From Sporocytophaga myxococcoides (GTDB taxonomy: Bacteria; Bacteroidota; Bacteroidia; Cytophagales; Cytophagaceae), in assembly GCF_000775915.1 (NCBI RefSeq), contig NZ_BBLT01000009.1, forward strand, positions 186,001-250,000: DNA of 64,000 nt, written 5' to 3'. The notes beneath the pieces were generated by a model. It did not search any database and was not told the origin of the DNA. It saw only the letters and a program-made list of their open reading frames with translations. Shown piece by piece: positions 34,860-44,031 of the stretch; the first letter of the stretch is position 1; each line of letters begins with the position of its first letter. The position numbers and the translations under genes are program-made.

Positions 34860-36566
34860 ATGCCAGCTTTTTACATTTTTATTACTGACAGATTTATAAT
34901 TTATATTCTGGTATTTTTTGCCATACTTTGGGTATCCTTTACTGATTTAAAGGCTCAGGATCTCGAAGCAATTGGCAAAGAAAAACCTATTAAAGTTTCA
35001 GGTACTATTGGAACTACTCAGACTCTTTATGGAGTGAGCGGAATTCCTAACAGAAGACCTCCTTTTATGACTTTTATCAATGGAGGGGTAACTTTAAACA
35101 TATACCAGTGGGTTGTCCCCTTCTCCGTTACATGGTCTAACCAGAACCGTATGGCCTATAACCAGCCGTTCTCGCAATATGGACTTACACCTCACTGGAA
35201 GTGGGTTACAGCGCATATAGGTTATCGCAACATGACCTTTTCACAATACAGTCTGGCAGGACATACTTTTCTGGGTGGTGGAGTTGATCTTACTCCCGGA
35301 ATCTTCCGCTTTTCAGCCATGTATGGAAGACTCAGTAAAGCAGTGAAAGAAGACACGTTGAATGTTGCAGGTGAAATACCATCCTATAAAAGAATGGGAA
35401 TGGGTTTTAAAATCGGGGTTGGCAAAGGAAGTGATTTTATAGATCTGATCTGGTTTTCGTCAAAAGATGATGTAAGATCAATCGAGGTTCCTGTAAAGAG
35501 TGATATTCGCCCGGCTGAGAATATGGTCTTCTCAATCAATATGCAAAAGGAACTGGCAAAAAGAATAGTAGTAGCTGCCGAATATGCCAGAAGCGCTTAT
35601 ACAAGAGATTTAAGAGCTCCGATTGAAACAGGGGAACAAACGAACATGTTCAGTCCTTTCTTTCCTGTAAGAAACTCTACACAGTTTTACGGAGCGTTTA
35701 AAAGCAGTCTGACATACAGTGCTAATTTATATAGTCTCGGACTGATCTATGAAAGAATAGATCCACAATATAAAACACTCGGTTCTTATTTCTTTAACAA
35801 TGATCTGGAGAACATCACAGTAGCTCCTTCTGTCCGATTGTTCAAACAGAAAATGAATGTTTCAGCCAATGTCGGAATGCAAAGAAACAATCTGAATAAA
35901 CAGGAAATAAGTACAGTAAAAAGATTGCTTGGTTCAGGAGCGATAAGTTTTGTACCAAATCAGAAATGGAATTTTGCTGCTCAGTATTCGAACTTTAAAA
36001 CTTACAATAAGATCTCTCAGAACTTCAATCAGTTCCAAACTCTCGATACATTAAACTTTTATCAGGTGTCTGAAAGTGCCAGCTTTAATACAGGATATAA
36101 TTCTACAGGAAAAGAAAAGAAACATGGGGTAAATCTCAACTTCTCATTTCAAAAGGCCACGCAGACACAAGGCGAACAGATTACTAATAACACATCCAGA
36201 TTTTATAATACCAATCTGGCCTACAGATATTCATTAGTGCCATTACAGCTATCAATTTCGGCAGGCGTGAATGCCAATCAGAATAATATGGCTGATATTA
36301 ATTCCTATGCTGTTGGGCCGAATGCTTCTTTCTCCAAGCTTTTTCTAGACAAAAAACTAAAAACGAGCCTGACTACAACATACAATTTTCTTTTGACTGA
36401 AAAAGTGAATACCGGAAGGGCTATCAACTTTGTGGCAGGACTTGCATACAAATTTCAGAAGAAAAGCAATCTGACTTTAAACATGATTATTCTAAACAAA
36501 TACTCTAAGGTTTCTCCAGATTATACAGAGTTCACTGGAAACTTAGGCTATAGCTATACATTTTAA
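34860..36566 (+). CDS. Outer-membrane beta-barrel protein, first gene of the toxin operon
   Basis: A 568-aa exported protein (ILVFFAILWVSFTDLKAQ as signal). From about residue 45 it is a series of amphipathic strands with aromatic girdles and short turns (GGVTLNIYQWVVPFSVTW, HWKWVTAHIGYRNMTFSQYSLAG, FRFSAMYGRLSKAV), and it ends GNLGYSYTF with a terminal Phe, the outer-membrane insertion signal. Size suggests 16-22 strands. It opens a run of plus-strand genes with gaps of mostly 2-30 bases, so it may be the surface pore or anchor for the proteins that follow (inference). Confidence 0.8.
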   Translation: MPAFYIFITDRFIIYILVFFAILWVSFTDLKAQDLEAIGKEKPIKVSGTIGTTQTLYGVSGIPNRRPPFMTFINGGVTLNIYQWVVPFSVTWSNQNRMAYNQPFSQYGLTPHWKWVTAHIGYRNMTFSQYSLAGHTFLGGGVDLTPGIFRFSAMYGRLSKAVKEDTLNVAGEIPSYKRMGMGFKIGVGKGSDFIDLIWFSSKDDVRSIEVPVKSDIRPAENMVFSINMQKELAKRIVVAAEYARSAYTRDLRAPIETGEQTNMFSPFFPVRNSTQFYGAFKSSLTYSANLYSLGLIYERIDPQYKTLGSYFFNNDLENITVAPSVRLFKQKMNVSANVGMQRNNLNKQEISTVKRLLGSGAISFVPNQKWNFAAQYSNFKTYNKISQNFNQFQTLDTLNFYQVSESASFNTGYNSTGKEKKHGVNLNFSFQKATQTQGEQITNNTSRFYNTNLAYRYSLVPLQLSISAGVNANQNNMADINSYAVGPNASFSKLFLDKKLKTSLTTTYNFLLTEKVNTGRAINFVAGLAYKFQKKSNLTLNMIILNKYSKVSPDYTEFTGNLGYSYTF

Positions 36567-36567
36567 C

Positions 36568-38757
36568 ATGAAGAGATTTTTACGTTTTTATTTTATAGCA
36601 TTTTTAATTATCGCAACAGGAAAGAATGTCTTTGCCCAAACTTATCCTGTCACGGTAAATTCTCAATTGATACCTCCGTATTCATTGTATTTGTCGGATT
36701 ATGCCAATCCTGAAAACGAAAAGTTGTTTGTTAGTCTCCTTTTCAACGATGCCAATATTTCGACCTACAATGTAAAGCTTCAACTCACCATTGAAGGAGT
36801 CGGAATTAAAATACAGTCCAAACCAGATGGCTACTATCCTGCAATAGCACTTACTTCAGGCATGATGGAAAGACTGAGCGGAGCTGATCTTGCTCCGTAT
36901 TTTGATCCTAATAATTTGATCTTTCAGGGAATCACCAAAGAACAATACCAGAAAAATGCTTCCTTGCCTGAAGGTATTTATAAGTTTTCCATTCAGGTAT
37001 TTGATTATGAAAGAAACAAGCTTATATCGAATAAATCAATTAGTCAGGCATGGATTGTATTGAATGATCCTCCAAGAATTGTTACCCCAACCTGTCAAAG
37101 CCTGATAAAAGTGCTTTATCCTCAGAACATCGTATTTCAATGGCTTCCGATGCATTTAACCTCCCCCAACGCATCCTTTACGACTGAATATCATTTCAGA
37201 TTGGTTCAGATAATGCCAATCGGCAGAAACCCTAACGATGCCATGTTAAGCTCTCCTCCTATATTTGAGGCGGTAACTGATAACTCCACACTTTACTATG
37301 GCATATCTGAAACACAGTTAATCCCCGGACAGCAATATGCCTGGAGAGTTCAGGCAAAAGACAAAGGCGGAAAAGACCTTTTCAAAAACAATGGATATTC
37401 AGAAGTCTGTATGTTTACTTATGGAGATCCATGCAAACCACCTGTCAATATTAAGGCTGAAGTTCAGAGTCCTCAGACGGCAAAAATAAACTGGGATCAG
37501 ATGTTTGGCCCGCAAAGCTTTATTGTCCGCTACAGGGAAAAAGGAACAAGTACGTGGTATAAGAACGAAGCTTTTCAGAATTCATCCGACATTAAGGGAC
37601 TTACTGCCAATAAGCAGTATGAGTACCAGATTCAAAGTGCATGCGATCCGATTGAAAGCGAATTCAGTCCTATTGATACATTCAGCACCAAAGTTACATC
37701 CACATTTCAGGATTGCGGTGTTTCTGTTAATAAACCAACTGTTGACAATACAACCAACCTGGAATTGCTTTTTCCCAATGATGTATTGCTTGTAGATGGC
37801 TTTCAGGTAAGAGTTACTTCTGCTAATGGTACAAATGGAATCTTTTCAGGAACAGGTGTAGCATATATTCCATTTCTTAATACTTATATTCTTACAGCTT
37901 TTAATAGCATTAGTGTAAACAAGAAATATGAGGTATACAAAGGAAAAATAGTATCTGTAAAAGCCAACATCGACAAATACAGGTCAATGGCTCCAACACC
38001 TCCTTTGAAGAAGGATATTTGTCAGGAAACACCAGACAATAAAGTAACAGAAAATAAGAACTCTGGAAAAAATAATAAGGCAAATGAAAAGGCTAGCCCG
38101 TCAGCTAAATCGGATTCGGTTTTTGTGATTATTCTTAACGGAAATATACAGGTGAAAGAGGGTGATACAATTACAGTTAATGGTAAGCAGGTGATTGTTA
38201 CAAAAGATACGCAGATTAAAGAAGGTGATACTGTGGTTGCTAATGGGAAGACGATTAATGTGAATAGTGTACAAAGTAAGAATGTTGCAACGAGTCCTTC
38301 TGTGCCGCAAGAGTTTAAGTTAATACTTCAGGAAATTTTGGTTGCAATACGGGAAGAGAAATACGATAGCTTGGTTAAACTTAAAAAAGTATTTTTATCG
38401 AATCTGAATCAGTTTAAAAAGTTAAACGAAAACACTGTAATAGAATTTGGGACAGGTAATAAAGCTACGCTTGATTATGATACAAGTTCAGCAAAGAGTT
38501 TTAAACCATTACGGGTTAAAAGCAACAGTACTTTGTCATCTGAACAAAATGAATTTATAAAGCAAAGGAAGTTACTTCTATCTCTCTATGGAACAATTGC
38601 CGCTGCCAATGAAATACTGAGAAAGGAAAATATAGAAGCATTTTCTGCTGATGCCTACGAATCTGTAAAGAACAAGGATAAGCCATCAGACAAAGAATTG
38701 AAAAAAATAATTGAACCCTTGATAATTAAATACAAGGAAGAGAATTTTAATAAATAG
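36568..38757 (+). CDS. TANFOR-like / fibronectin type III secreted protein
   Basis: A 729-aa protein starting one base after the barrel gene. A signal peptide ends at NVFAQ. The N-terminus, TYPVTVNSQLIPPYSLYLSD..., matches my memory of the TANFOR domain known from Tannerella (T-Q-L-I-P-P-Y-S-x-Y-L-S-D-Y). At about 180-275 an Ig/FN3-like module follows (PQNIVFQWLPMHL), then FN3 at about 285-375 (KPPVNIKAEV, GLTANKQYEYQIQSAC). The last third is charged with an internal repeat (EGDTITVNGKQVIV / EGDTVVANGKTINV). Probably a periplasmic or surface scaffold. Confidence 0.65.
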   Translation: MKRFLRFYFIAFLIIATGKNVFAQTYPVTVNSQLIPPYSLYLSDYANPENEKLFVSLLFNDANISTYNVKLQLTIEGVGIKIQSKPDGYYPAIALTSGMMERLSGADLAPYFDPNNLIFQGITKEQYQKNASLPEGIYKFSIQVFDYERNKLISNKSISQAWIVLNDPPRIVTPTCQSLIKVLYPQNIVFQWLPMHLTSPNASFTTEYHFRLVQIMPIGRNPNDAMLSSPPIFEAVTDNSTLYYGISETQLIPGQQYAWRVQAKDKGGKDLFKNNGYSEVCMFTYGDPCKPPVNIKAEVQSPQTAKINWDQMFGPQSFIVRYREKGTSTWYKNEAFQNSSDIKGLTANKQYEYQIQSACDPIESEFSPIDTFSTKVTSTFQDCGVSVNKPTVDNTTNLELLFPNDVLLVDGFQVRVTSANGTNGIFSGTGVAYIPFLNTYILTAFNSISVNKKYEVYKGKIVSVKANIDKYRSMAPTPPLKKDICQETPDNKVTENKNSGKNNKANEKASPSAKSDSVFVIILNGNIQVKEGDTITVNGKQVIVTKDTQIKEGDTVVANGKTINVNSVQSKNVATSPSVPQEFKLILQEILVAIREEKYDSLVKLKKVFLSNLNQFKKLNENTVIEFGTGNKATLDYDTSSAKSFKPLRVKSNSTLSSEQNEFIKQRKLLLSLYGTIAAANEILRKENIEAFSADAYESVKNKDKPSDKELKKIIEPLIIKYKEENFNK

Positions 38758-38762
38758 GTTAA

Positions 38763-41288
38763 ATGAAATTATTTAAAACATTATTGTACAATAGCATCAT
38801 TGTTTATCTTATATTCTTCTCTTTTCATGTATTGGGAAGAGAAAAACAGGATACAATTTATATTAATGAAGATCGCTATGATAAATTACTGAAAGAAACC
38901 ATTGTCTTCATTAATAAACAGAAGAAAAGTAATGAAAAGGAATTTCATTTTGATTTACGAAAAGATAAATCACGGATAAGTTGCAATCCCAATCTGAATT
39001 CAGACCTTAAAAGCTTCTACGAAAGACCGCCTCAAACTCTAGCATTATATACATTATTTATAGACACGGATTGGCATTATTACATAGAAGATCCTGATAA
39101 ATATGAAGCTGCTTTTTCCTTAAATAGTGATCAGATTTATAGCGAAGATTTTAAGAAAATAAAACAGGAAGTAAGCAATATAAAGAAAAGGTTCATTGAA
39201 GATGTAGCTCGTAAAAGTAACCTTGGTGAAGACGGAGTATATGTTGTATTGGCACTTTATACATTTTCAACTGAACCTGCAGAGGAGAATATAAAAGAGA
39301 CGATTGAGCCTGTTATATATTTTGACAGGAAGCTCCAGCCTGATGTCAGGGATAGATTTTTTGACAATATTTTTGCAAAAGACAATGCTTCTTCAAATGG
39401 TTCTGATTGTGACAATACACAGAGCCAGTGTTGTAATATTATTATTGAACAGATTCACAATATAATCGCTGTCTTAAACGATATAAAAAACGCTTCAAAT
39501 AGTAATATCTTGAGCAGGCTATCGGAATTTAAAACTGCTCCAAACATTATTTCCCTGATCAACAGTCTTGCCAGTTTTGATATAGAAAAAATTCCATATT
39601 CAGATCGTATTCGCTTTTTGAAAATACTTGCATCGTATGATCTTACTGATAATAATGGAGGTGAAAAAGCTTCGGTTTCTTTATTGCAGTATGCACCACT
39701 TTCCCAAGCAGGATATTTAATTGCTGATTTAAAGAAGGACAAGCTATACCTAAACTTCATCAATAAAACAGACGATCTTCCTACTGGTCCACAGGATTAC
39801 ACCAATTTGATTTTTGCCTTATACAGACTTGCTTCAGAAGCTAATCCATTTGACAATAACTGGGACAATCTGTGGAATAGCAATAAAGTATTCAGATGGA
39901 ATGAAAAGGGGGTTAATTTTACAATTCAGCCAAATGCCAGTGGAGAATTCACCTCTGTAATTCATGTCAGAGAAGGCATGGACTACATAGAGGTTTCCTT
40001 TGATCCTTTTTCGTCTGTTGGAATTATCAGTAATAGTCAATTACCTGGAATAGAATTACCAAATACAATTGGCTATTATGTGGGAGCTGTCCCTGCAATA
40101 TATTTATACTGGCTAAAAGATAAAGCAAAGACAAAAAGCGTCATTCAACTTGCCGGAATTTCAGCGAACTTTCTGGCCTTAGCTACAGGTATTGGAGTTG
40201 TGGGAAATGCAACTACATCAACGGTTAAAATTATAGGAGTTCTTGATGTTATTTCGGCATCAACGGCACTTACATTGGATATCACGTCTGTCGAAAGTTA
40301 TATAGAAAATAAATTTGGACAGAGTGGAAGTGATTTTATTTCTAATATTCATACAATATTAACAATTTATAATACTTTCAGCGTAGGTGCTAATCTTACT
40401 GGTTTACCAAAGAGATTAGATGATGCTATTATATTTTGGAAAAGAAACAGGAAACAGATAGTAGACGATGGTATTATCAATAAAACTCAAATAGATCAAC
40501 TTGATGGGCTATTAGGAAAAACTGAAGAGATAACTGCTCTATCCAAAGAATTGGAAGAATTAATCTCCCGCTATACTGATGAAATACAAAGTTTAATTTC
40601 GGAATTTGAAAAATCAGGAGCTAAATTAAGCATTGAAAATGGAAATATTCTATTGATCAAAGGAATAAAGGGGGATGAGATTGGAAAAGTTGTTAATGGC
40701 AAATTTATAGTTTCCAAATGGGGAGCTTACTGGAAGTATGAAAGTGTGACTCAGACTGAATGTGGTTATAAAATACTTAAATCAAAAGATGGAGATTTGG
40801 CAATTGATTTAGGATTTAAAGAGGGAAGAAATTTAACTTCCAAAGAAGTAAATGAATATTTGATAAAAGCTACAGAAAAAAATCCAACGGGAGAGCCCTA
40901 CTTTGGAGGAACCTATGTTACAGAGAGGCTATTAGAGCCTGGAGAGAAAATATATTGTGTCGAATATAGTACTCAACTGCAACCCGGAGGATGGATTTCA
41001 AGGCATCAAATCTCAACGGTTAAGGAGTTAAGAGAGAAGCTCGCAGTTTTACAAAGCTGGAAAGATGAGACTAAAGGTATTCTGGTTGTGAGAGAATATG
41101 AAATAGTTAATCCGACCAAAGTTCGAGATGGTATAGTTGGTCCACAATTAGAATTAACTGGGCCTAATGCAGGACAAACATATCCTGGTGGAGGTCATCA
41201 ATATGAAGTATTAGAAGGAGTGTTTAATAATAAAAATAATCCATACACCATGTTCTTTAAACTAATTGGAGAACAAGAGTTAAAGTAA
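38763..41288 (+). CDS. Large secreted polymorphic-toxin candidate
   Basis: An 841-aa protein with signal SIIVYLIFFSFHVLG. Residues about 30-430 are acidic and unrecognised. At about 450-505 is a hydrophobic Ala/Gly/Thr-rich stretch (IQLAGISANFLALATGIGVV...) like translocation segments of polymorphic toxins, then coiled-coil at about 580-620. The final 150 residues form a separate domain: EPYFGGTYVTERLLEPGEKIY, REYEIVNPTKVRDGIVGP and GQTYPGGGHQYEVLEG. The G-G-G-x-Q-Y end resembles the TNT NAD-glycohydrolase family, an inference. Two paralogous small genes follow, as immunity genes do. The toxin call is moderate, the enzyme type weak. Confidence 0.65.
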   Translation: MKLFKTLLYNSIIVYLIFFSFHVLGREKQDTIYINEDRYDKLLKETIVFINKQKKSNEKEFHFDLRKDKSRISCNPNLNSDLKSFYERPPQTLALYTLFIDTDWHYYIEDPDKYEAAFSLNSDQIYSEDFKKIKQEVSNIKKRFIEDVARKSNLGEDGVYVVLALYTFSTEPAEENIKETIEPVIYFDRKLQPDVRDRFFDNIFAKDNASSNGSDCDNTQSQCCNIIIEQIHNIIAVLNDIKNASNSNILSRLSEFKTAPNIISLINSLASFDIEKIPYSDRIRFLKILASYDLTDNNGGEKASVSLLQYAPLSQAGYLIADLKKDKLYLNFINKTDDLPTGPQDYTNLIFALYRLASEANPFDNNWDNLWNSNKVFRWNEKGVNFTIQPNASGEFTSVIHVREGMDYIEVSFDPFSSVGIISNSQLPGIELPNTIGYYVGAVPAIYLYWLKDKAKTKSVIQLAGISANFLALATGIGVVGNATTSTVKIIGVLDVISASTALTLDITSVESYIENKFGQSGSDFISNIHTILTIYNTFSVGANLTGLPKRLDDAIIFWKRNRKQIVDDGIINKTQIDQLDGLLGKTEEITALSKELEELISRYTDEIQSLISEFEKSGAKLSIENGNILLIKGIKGDEIGKVVNGKFIVSKWGAYWKYESVTQTECGYKILKSKDGDLAIDLGFKEGRNLTSKEVNEYLIKATEKNPTGEPYFGGTYVTERLLEPGEKIYCVEYSTQLQPGGWISRHQISTVKELREKLAVLQSWKDETKGILVVREYEIVNPTKVRDGIVGPQLELTGPNAGQTYPGGGHQYEVLEGVFNNKNNPYTMFFKLIGEQELK

Positions 41289-41299
41289 AAAATAAACTC

Positions 41300-41788
41300 A
41301 TGATTGAAAATGCAAAAGTAGTAGATGTTTTTGGACGAGAACTTTATTTTACTAGACAAGGTAGAATGGGGGTGGAATTATCCTGGCTGGATAATGATAG
41401 ATTGATAAGTAAAAAGGTAGTTGATAGGCAAAAACAATCATTGATGCCATGCATAACACCCAAAGGTGATGGTATGGTTCTAGTTTTTGGAGAATTAGAA
41501 GGATTAGTATCTCCCTATGACGCATGTATATTTAATGCTAATGGCTCTGTGCGAGTTCATTTAATTCCTCCAAAATTAATTTCAGAAGAATTTAAGGAGT
41601 ACGAAATAAAAGTAGGAAAAATTGAATCGCAAAAGAATATTAGATTTCTTTGGCCATATTATTTTAAAAAGGATGGACATGATTTTTTGGTGATAGCTGT
41701 TGGATTTAACAATGACTGGTATGAAATACGAGAATTAAATCCTAATACAGGTAAGTTTGGACAGTGCTTTGGAGCGACAAAACAGTGA
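41300..41788 (+). CDS. Immunity-protein candidate, copy 1
   Basis: A 162-aa cytoplasmic protein without signal, starting 11 bases after the toxin stop. It begins MIENAKVVDVFGRELYF and ends WYEIRELNPNTGKFGQCFGATKQ. It is a clear paralog of the next gene, colinear over the whole length (shared segments include RFLWPYYF/RFLWPFYL and NPNTGKFG/DPNTGKFG). Small size, lack of export and position directly behind the toxin fit a cognate immunity protein. The family is not one I recognise. Confidence 0.65.
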   Translation: MIENAKVVDVFGRELYFTRQGRMGVELSWLDNDRLISKKVVDRQKQSLMPCITPKGDGMVLVFGELEGLVSPYDACIFNANGSVRVHLIPPKLISEEFKEYEIKVGKIESQKNIRFLWPYYFKKDGHDFLVIAVGFNNDWYEIRELNPNTGKFGQCFGATKQ

Positions 41789-41820
41789 TCTGGAATAACA
41801 GAAAGCCATTTGGTCATAAT

Positions 41821-42309
41821 ATGATAGAAAACGCAAAAGTAGTTGATGTATTCGGAACTGAACATCCTTTTGAAAAGGATGGAGAAATGGGATTTGAAGT
41901 ATCATGGATTTATGGCGGTAAATTGATCACCAAAAGGGTTGTTGACAGACAAAAACATGGACTCATTCCATCAATAACCCCCAAAAAGGATAGTGTTATT
42001 CTAGTTTTTGGAGCATTGGAGGATCTAACCTCTCCATATAACGCCTGCATATGTAATGCAGATGGTTCTTTACGAATAAACCTTATACCGCCTCAGCTTG
42101 TCTCCGATAAATATAAAGAGTATGAAAAGGAAGTTGGAAGAAAAGAAGCAGAGAAAGATATTAGATTTCTTTGGCCATTTTATTTGGAAAAAGATGACAA
42201 AGAAATTCTGGTAATGGGTGTGCGATTTAATTATGACTGGTATGAAATACGAGAATTAGATCCTAATACAGGTAAGTTTGGAAAGTGTTATGGAGCAACC
42301 AAACAATAA
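41821..42309 (+). CDS. Immunity-protein candidate, copy 2
   Basis: A 162-aa protein from the ATG at 41821; an earlier in-frame start would overlap copy 1 and break the alignment of the two N-termini. It begins MIENAKVVDVFGTEHPF and ends WYEIRELDPNTGKFGKCYGATKQ. It aligns end to end with copy 1 and retains the aromatic and acidic positions, while surface positions differ. The tandem arrangement suggests duplication of the immunity gene, perhaps retaining protection against a variant toxin. Confidence 0.65.
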   Translation: MIENAKVVDVFGTEHPFEKDGEMGFEVSWIYGGKLITKRVVDRQKHGLIPSITPKKDSVILVFGALEDLTSPYNACICNADGSLRINLIPPQLVSDKYKEYEKEVGRKEAEKDIRFLWPFYLEKDDKEILVMGVRFNYDWYEIRELDPNTGKFGKCYGATKQ

Positions 42310-42391
42310 TAGTACTCACAATATTGACAAAATGTGAATTATCAATATTGGCCATTTAATTCTAATGGCTAATAAAGTAAATGAATGTACC

Positions 42392-43159
42392 ATGAAGTCT
42401 TTGTTTTTATTAAAATCTTTCAATAAAAATATTATTATCATTTTATTATTGATAATAAATTCATCATGTGAGAAATGTGATAAAGACATTTCCTGGACAA
42501 CTGAAATTTCATTAGAAAGATGGAACTTCACACCTGAGCCTGATACAACTAACCTTAAAGTTTATCTTTATAAAACTAAAGAAGATTATTTGGTTGATCA
42601 AAACAGAATCATTCCCTCCTTTAATCGTAGGTCTTATCAGGTAAATGACAAGAATAAAACATTTTATTGGGTACGTATAAAACAAGATTCACTTAATAAT
42701 CTCAGGAGTAACGAAATTTGCACTGATCCCGATAAATGTAAAAGTGTTTATGAGAGTCATGGAAATATAGGAGGATGTGATGAATATAGTTCCCTGCAAT
42801 TGAAAACTAATCTTTCAAATACTCCGACTCGGTTACAGCTTAACATTAAGAATAATGGAAATGCAGTAGATGGGGCTATTGTACAATTATTCTATACTAA
42901 GGATGACTATGATAGTGATACAAACCCACTTTATAGTAATTCATTTTCTTGGCAGACTTATTTTGGCCTAGGCGCAAGTGATTTTGCTGATACTACCGGA
43001 GCTGATGGAACCGCATATTTTGATAATCTTGAGCCTAGAGAATATTGGTTTAAGGTTACAAAAGGTAAGTTAAATAATTCTTCAACTACAATAAAAACAT
43101 TAAAGCCTTTACCTGATGATCCTAATGTAACAACATTATTGGACATAGGGATTAAATGA
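42392..43159 (+). CDS. Lipoprotein of unknown function
   Basis: A 255-aa protein. I choose the ATG at 42392, which gives a lipoprotein signal (NIIIILLLIINSSC) directly; an upstream in-frame ATG at 42365 adds nine residues of unlikely leader. The body is acidic with two similar beta-modules, each containing VYLYKTKEDYL or VQLFYTKDDYD; the second also has DTTGADGTAYFDNLEPREYWFKV, typical of surface-protein Ig-like (carboxypeptidase-regulatory) folds. It could stabilise or shield the toxin apparatus; nothing firmer can be said. Confidence 0.6.
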   Translation: MKSLFLLKSFNKNIIIILLLIINSSCEKCDKDISWTTEISLERWNFTPEPDTTNLKVYLYKTKEDYLVDQNRIIPSFNRRSYQVNDKNKTFYWVRIKQDSLNNLRSNEICTDPDKCKSVYESHGNIGGCDEYSSLQLKTNLSNTPTRLQLNIKNNGNAVDGAIVQLFYTKDDYDSDTNPLYSNSFSWQTYFGLGASDFADTTGADGTAYFDNLEPREYWFKVTKGKLNNSSTTIKTLKPLPDDPNVTTLLDIGIK

Positions 43160-43196
43160 GTATGAATCTATAAATCAAAAACACAATCAATAAAAA

Positions 43197-44003
43197 ATGA
43201 AAAAACATCTTTTAACCTTAACTTTTGGAATATGCTCGACAGTTCTTGCATTTACGGCCTGCAAGAAAGACAAGGACGTGAAGCCTGACGATGCCCAATC
43301 TATTATTTGCTTACCTGACACAATTGCTTTTCAGGATAATGGGAAATACGTACTTGAATATAACACACAAAAGCAACTTATAAAAGTCAATAAATCTGAT
43401 AAGGATGGTAAGTATGACGGATACATGGCTTTTACCTATTCGGCAAATAAAATTACAGAAGTTAGCTATGATGCAAATGGAACCAAACTATTCGAAGGTG
43501 AGCATTACTTAAATGATAATGGAAGTGTAAACTACTCTTCTCAAATGTGGAACTATAATAATTTAAGTTATGATACTGTTTTTTATACCTACAATAGCGA
43601 TAATCAAATTGTGTTGCAGGTTAGAAAGGCACGTTATGAAGATGCATCGACTTCTGTAGATTCTACAAGCTATGTATATTCTGAAGGTAACCTTGTTTCT
43701 TCATTAGTTATTCTTCCCAGTGAAAAACATGAAGTAACTTATACTACTTCTCAATATGAAAATAAGTACAATATTTTTGATGATAGAGTTTTCATACCCG
43801 GCTTTTATGGAAAAGGAAGTAAAAATTTAGTTACTAAAGAAGTTGAAACCATTCCGGGTTATGGTGTAATGACTACCACTTATGAATATAACTTAAACTC
43901 TGATGGATTTATAGTTGGCCGAAATTATTTAGTAATGGATTCAAATAGACCAGATCAGCCCTATTATGAACAAAAAAGCAAAATAAGTTACGCATGCAAG
44001 TAA
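43197..44003 (+). CDS. Lipoprotein with YD-like repeats (DUF4595-like)
   Basis: A 268-aa protein with a lipoprotein signal ending LAFTAC. The body has short beta-repeats: YVLEYNTQKQLIKVNKSDKDGKY, YMAFTYSANKITEVSYDANG, YTYNSDNQIVLQVRKA and YVYSEGNLVSSL. These resemble YD/RHS-type repeats as found in small DUF4595-like lipoproteins of Bacteroidota. It follows the previous lipoprotein gene by 37 bases and is likely cotranscribed. Role unknown. Confidence 0.6.
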   Translation: MKKHLLTLTFGICSTVLAFTACKKDKDVKPDDAQSIICLPDTIAFQDNGKYVLEYNTQKQLIKVNKSDKDGKYDGYMAFTYSANKITEVSYDANGTKLFEGEHYLNDNGSVNYSSQMWNYNNLSYDTVFYTYNSDNQIVLQVRKARYEDASTSVDSTSYVYSEGNLVSSLVILPSEKHEVTYTTSQYENKYNIFDDRVFIPGFYGKGSKNLVTKEVETIPGYGVMTTTYEYNLNSDGFIVGRNYLVMDSNRPDQPYYEQKSKISYACK

Positions 44004-44031
44004 GATAAGAACCTTATTTTAATACCTTTTT

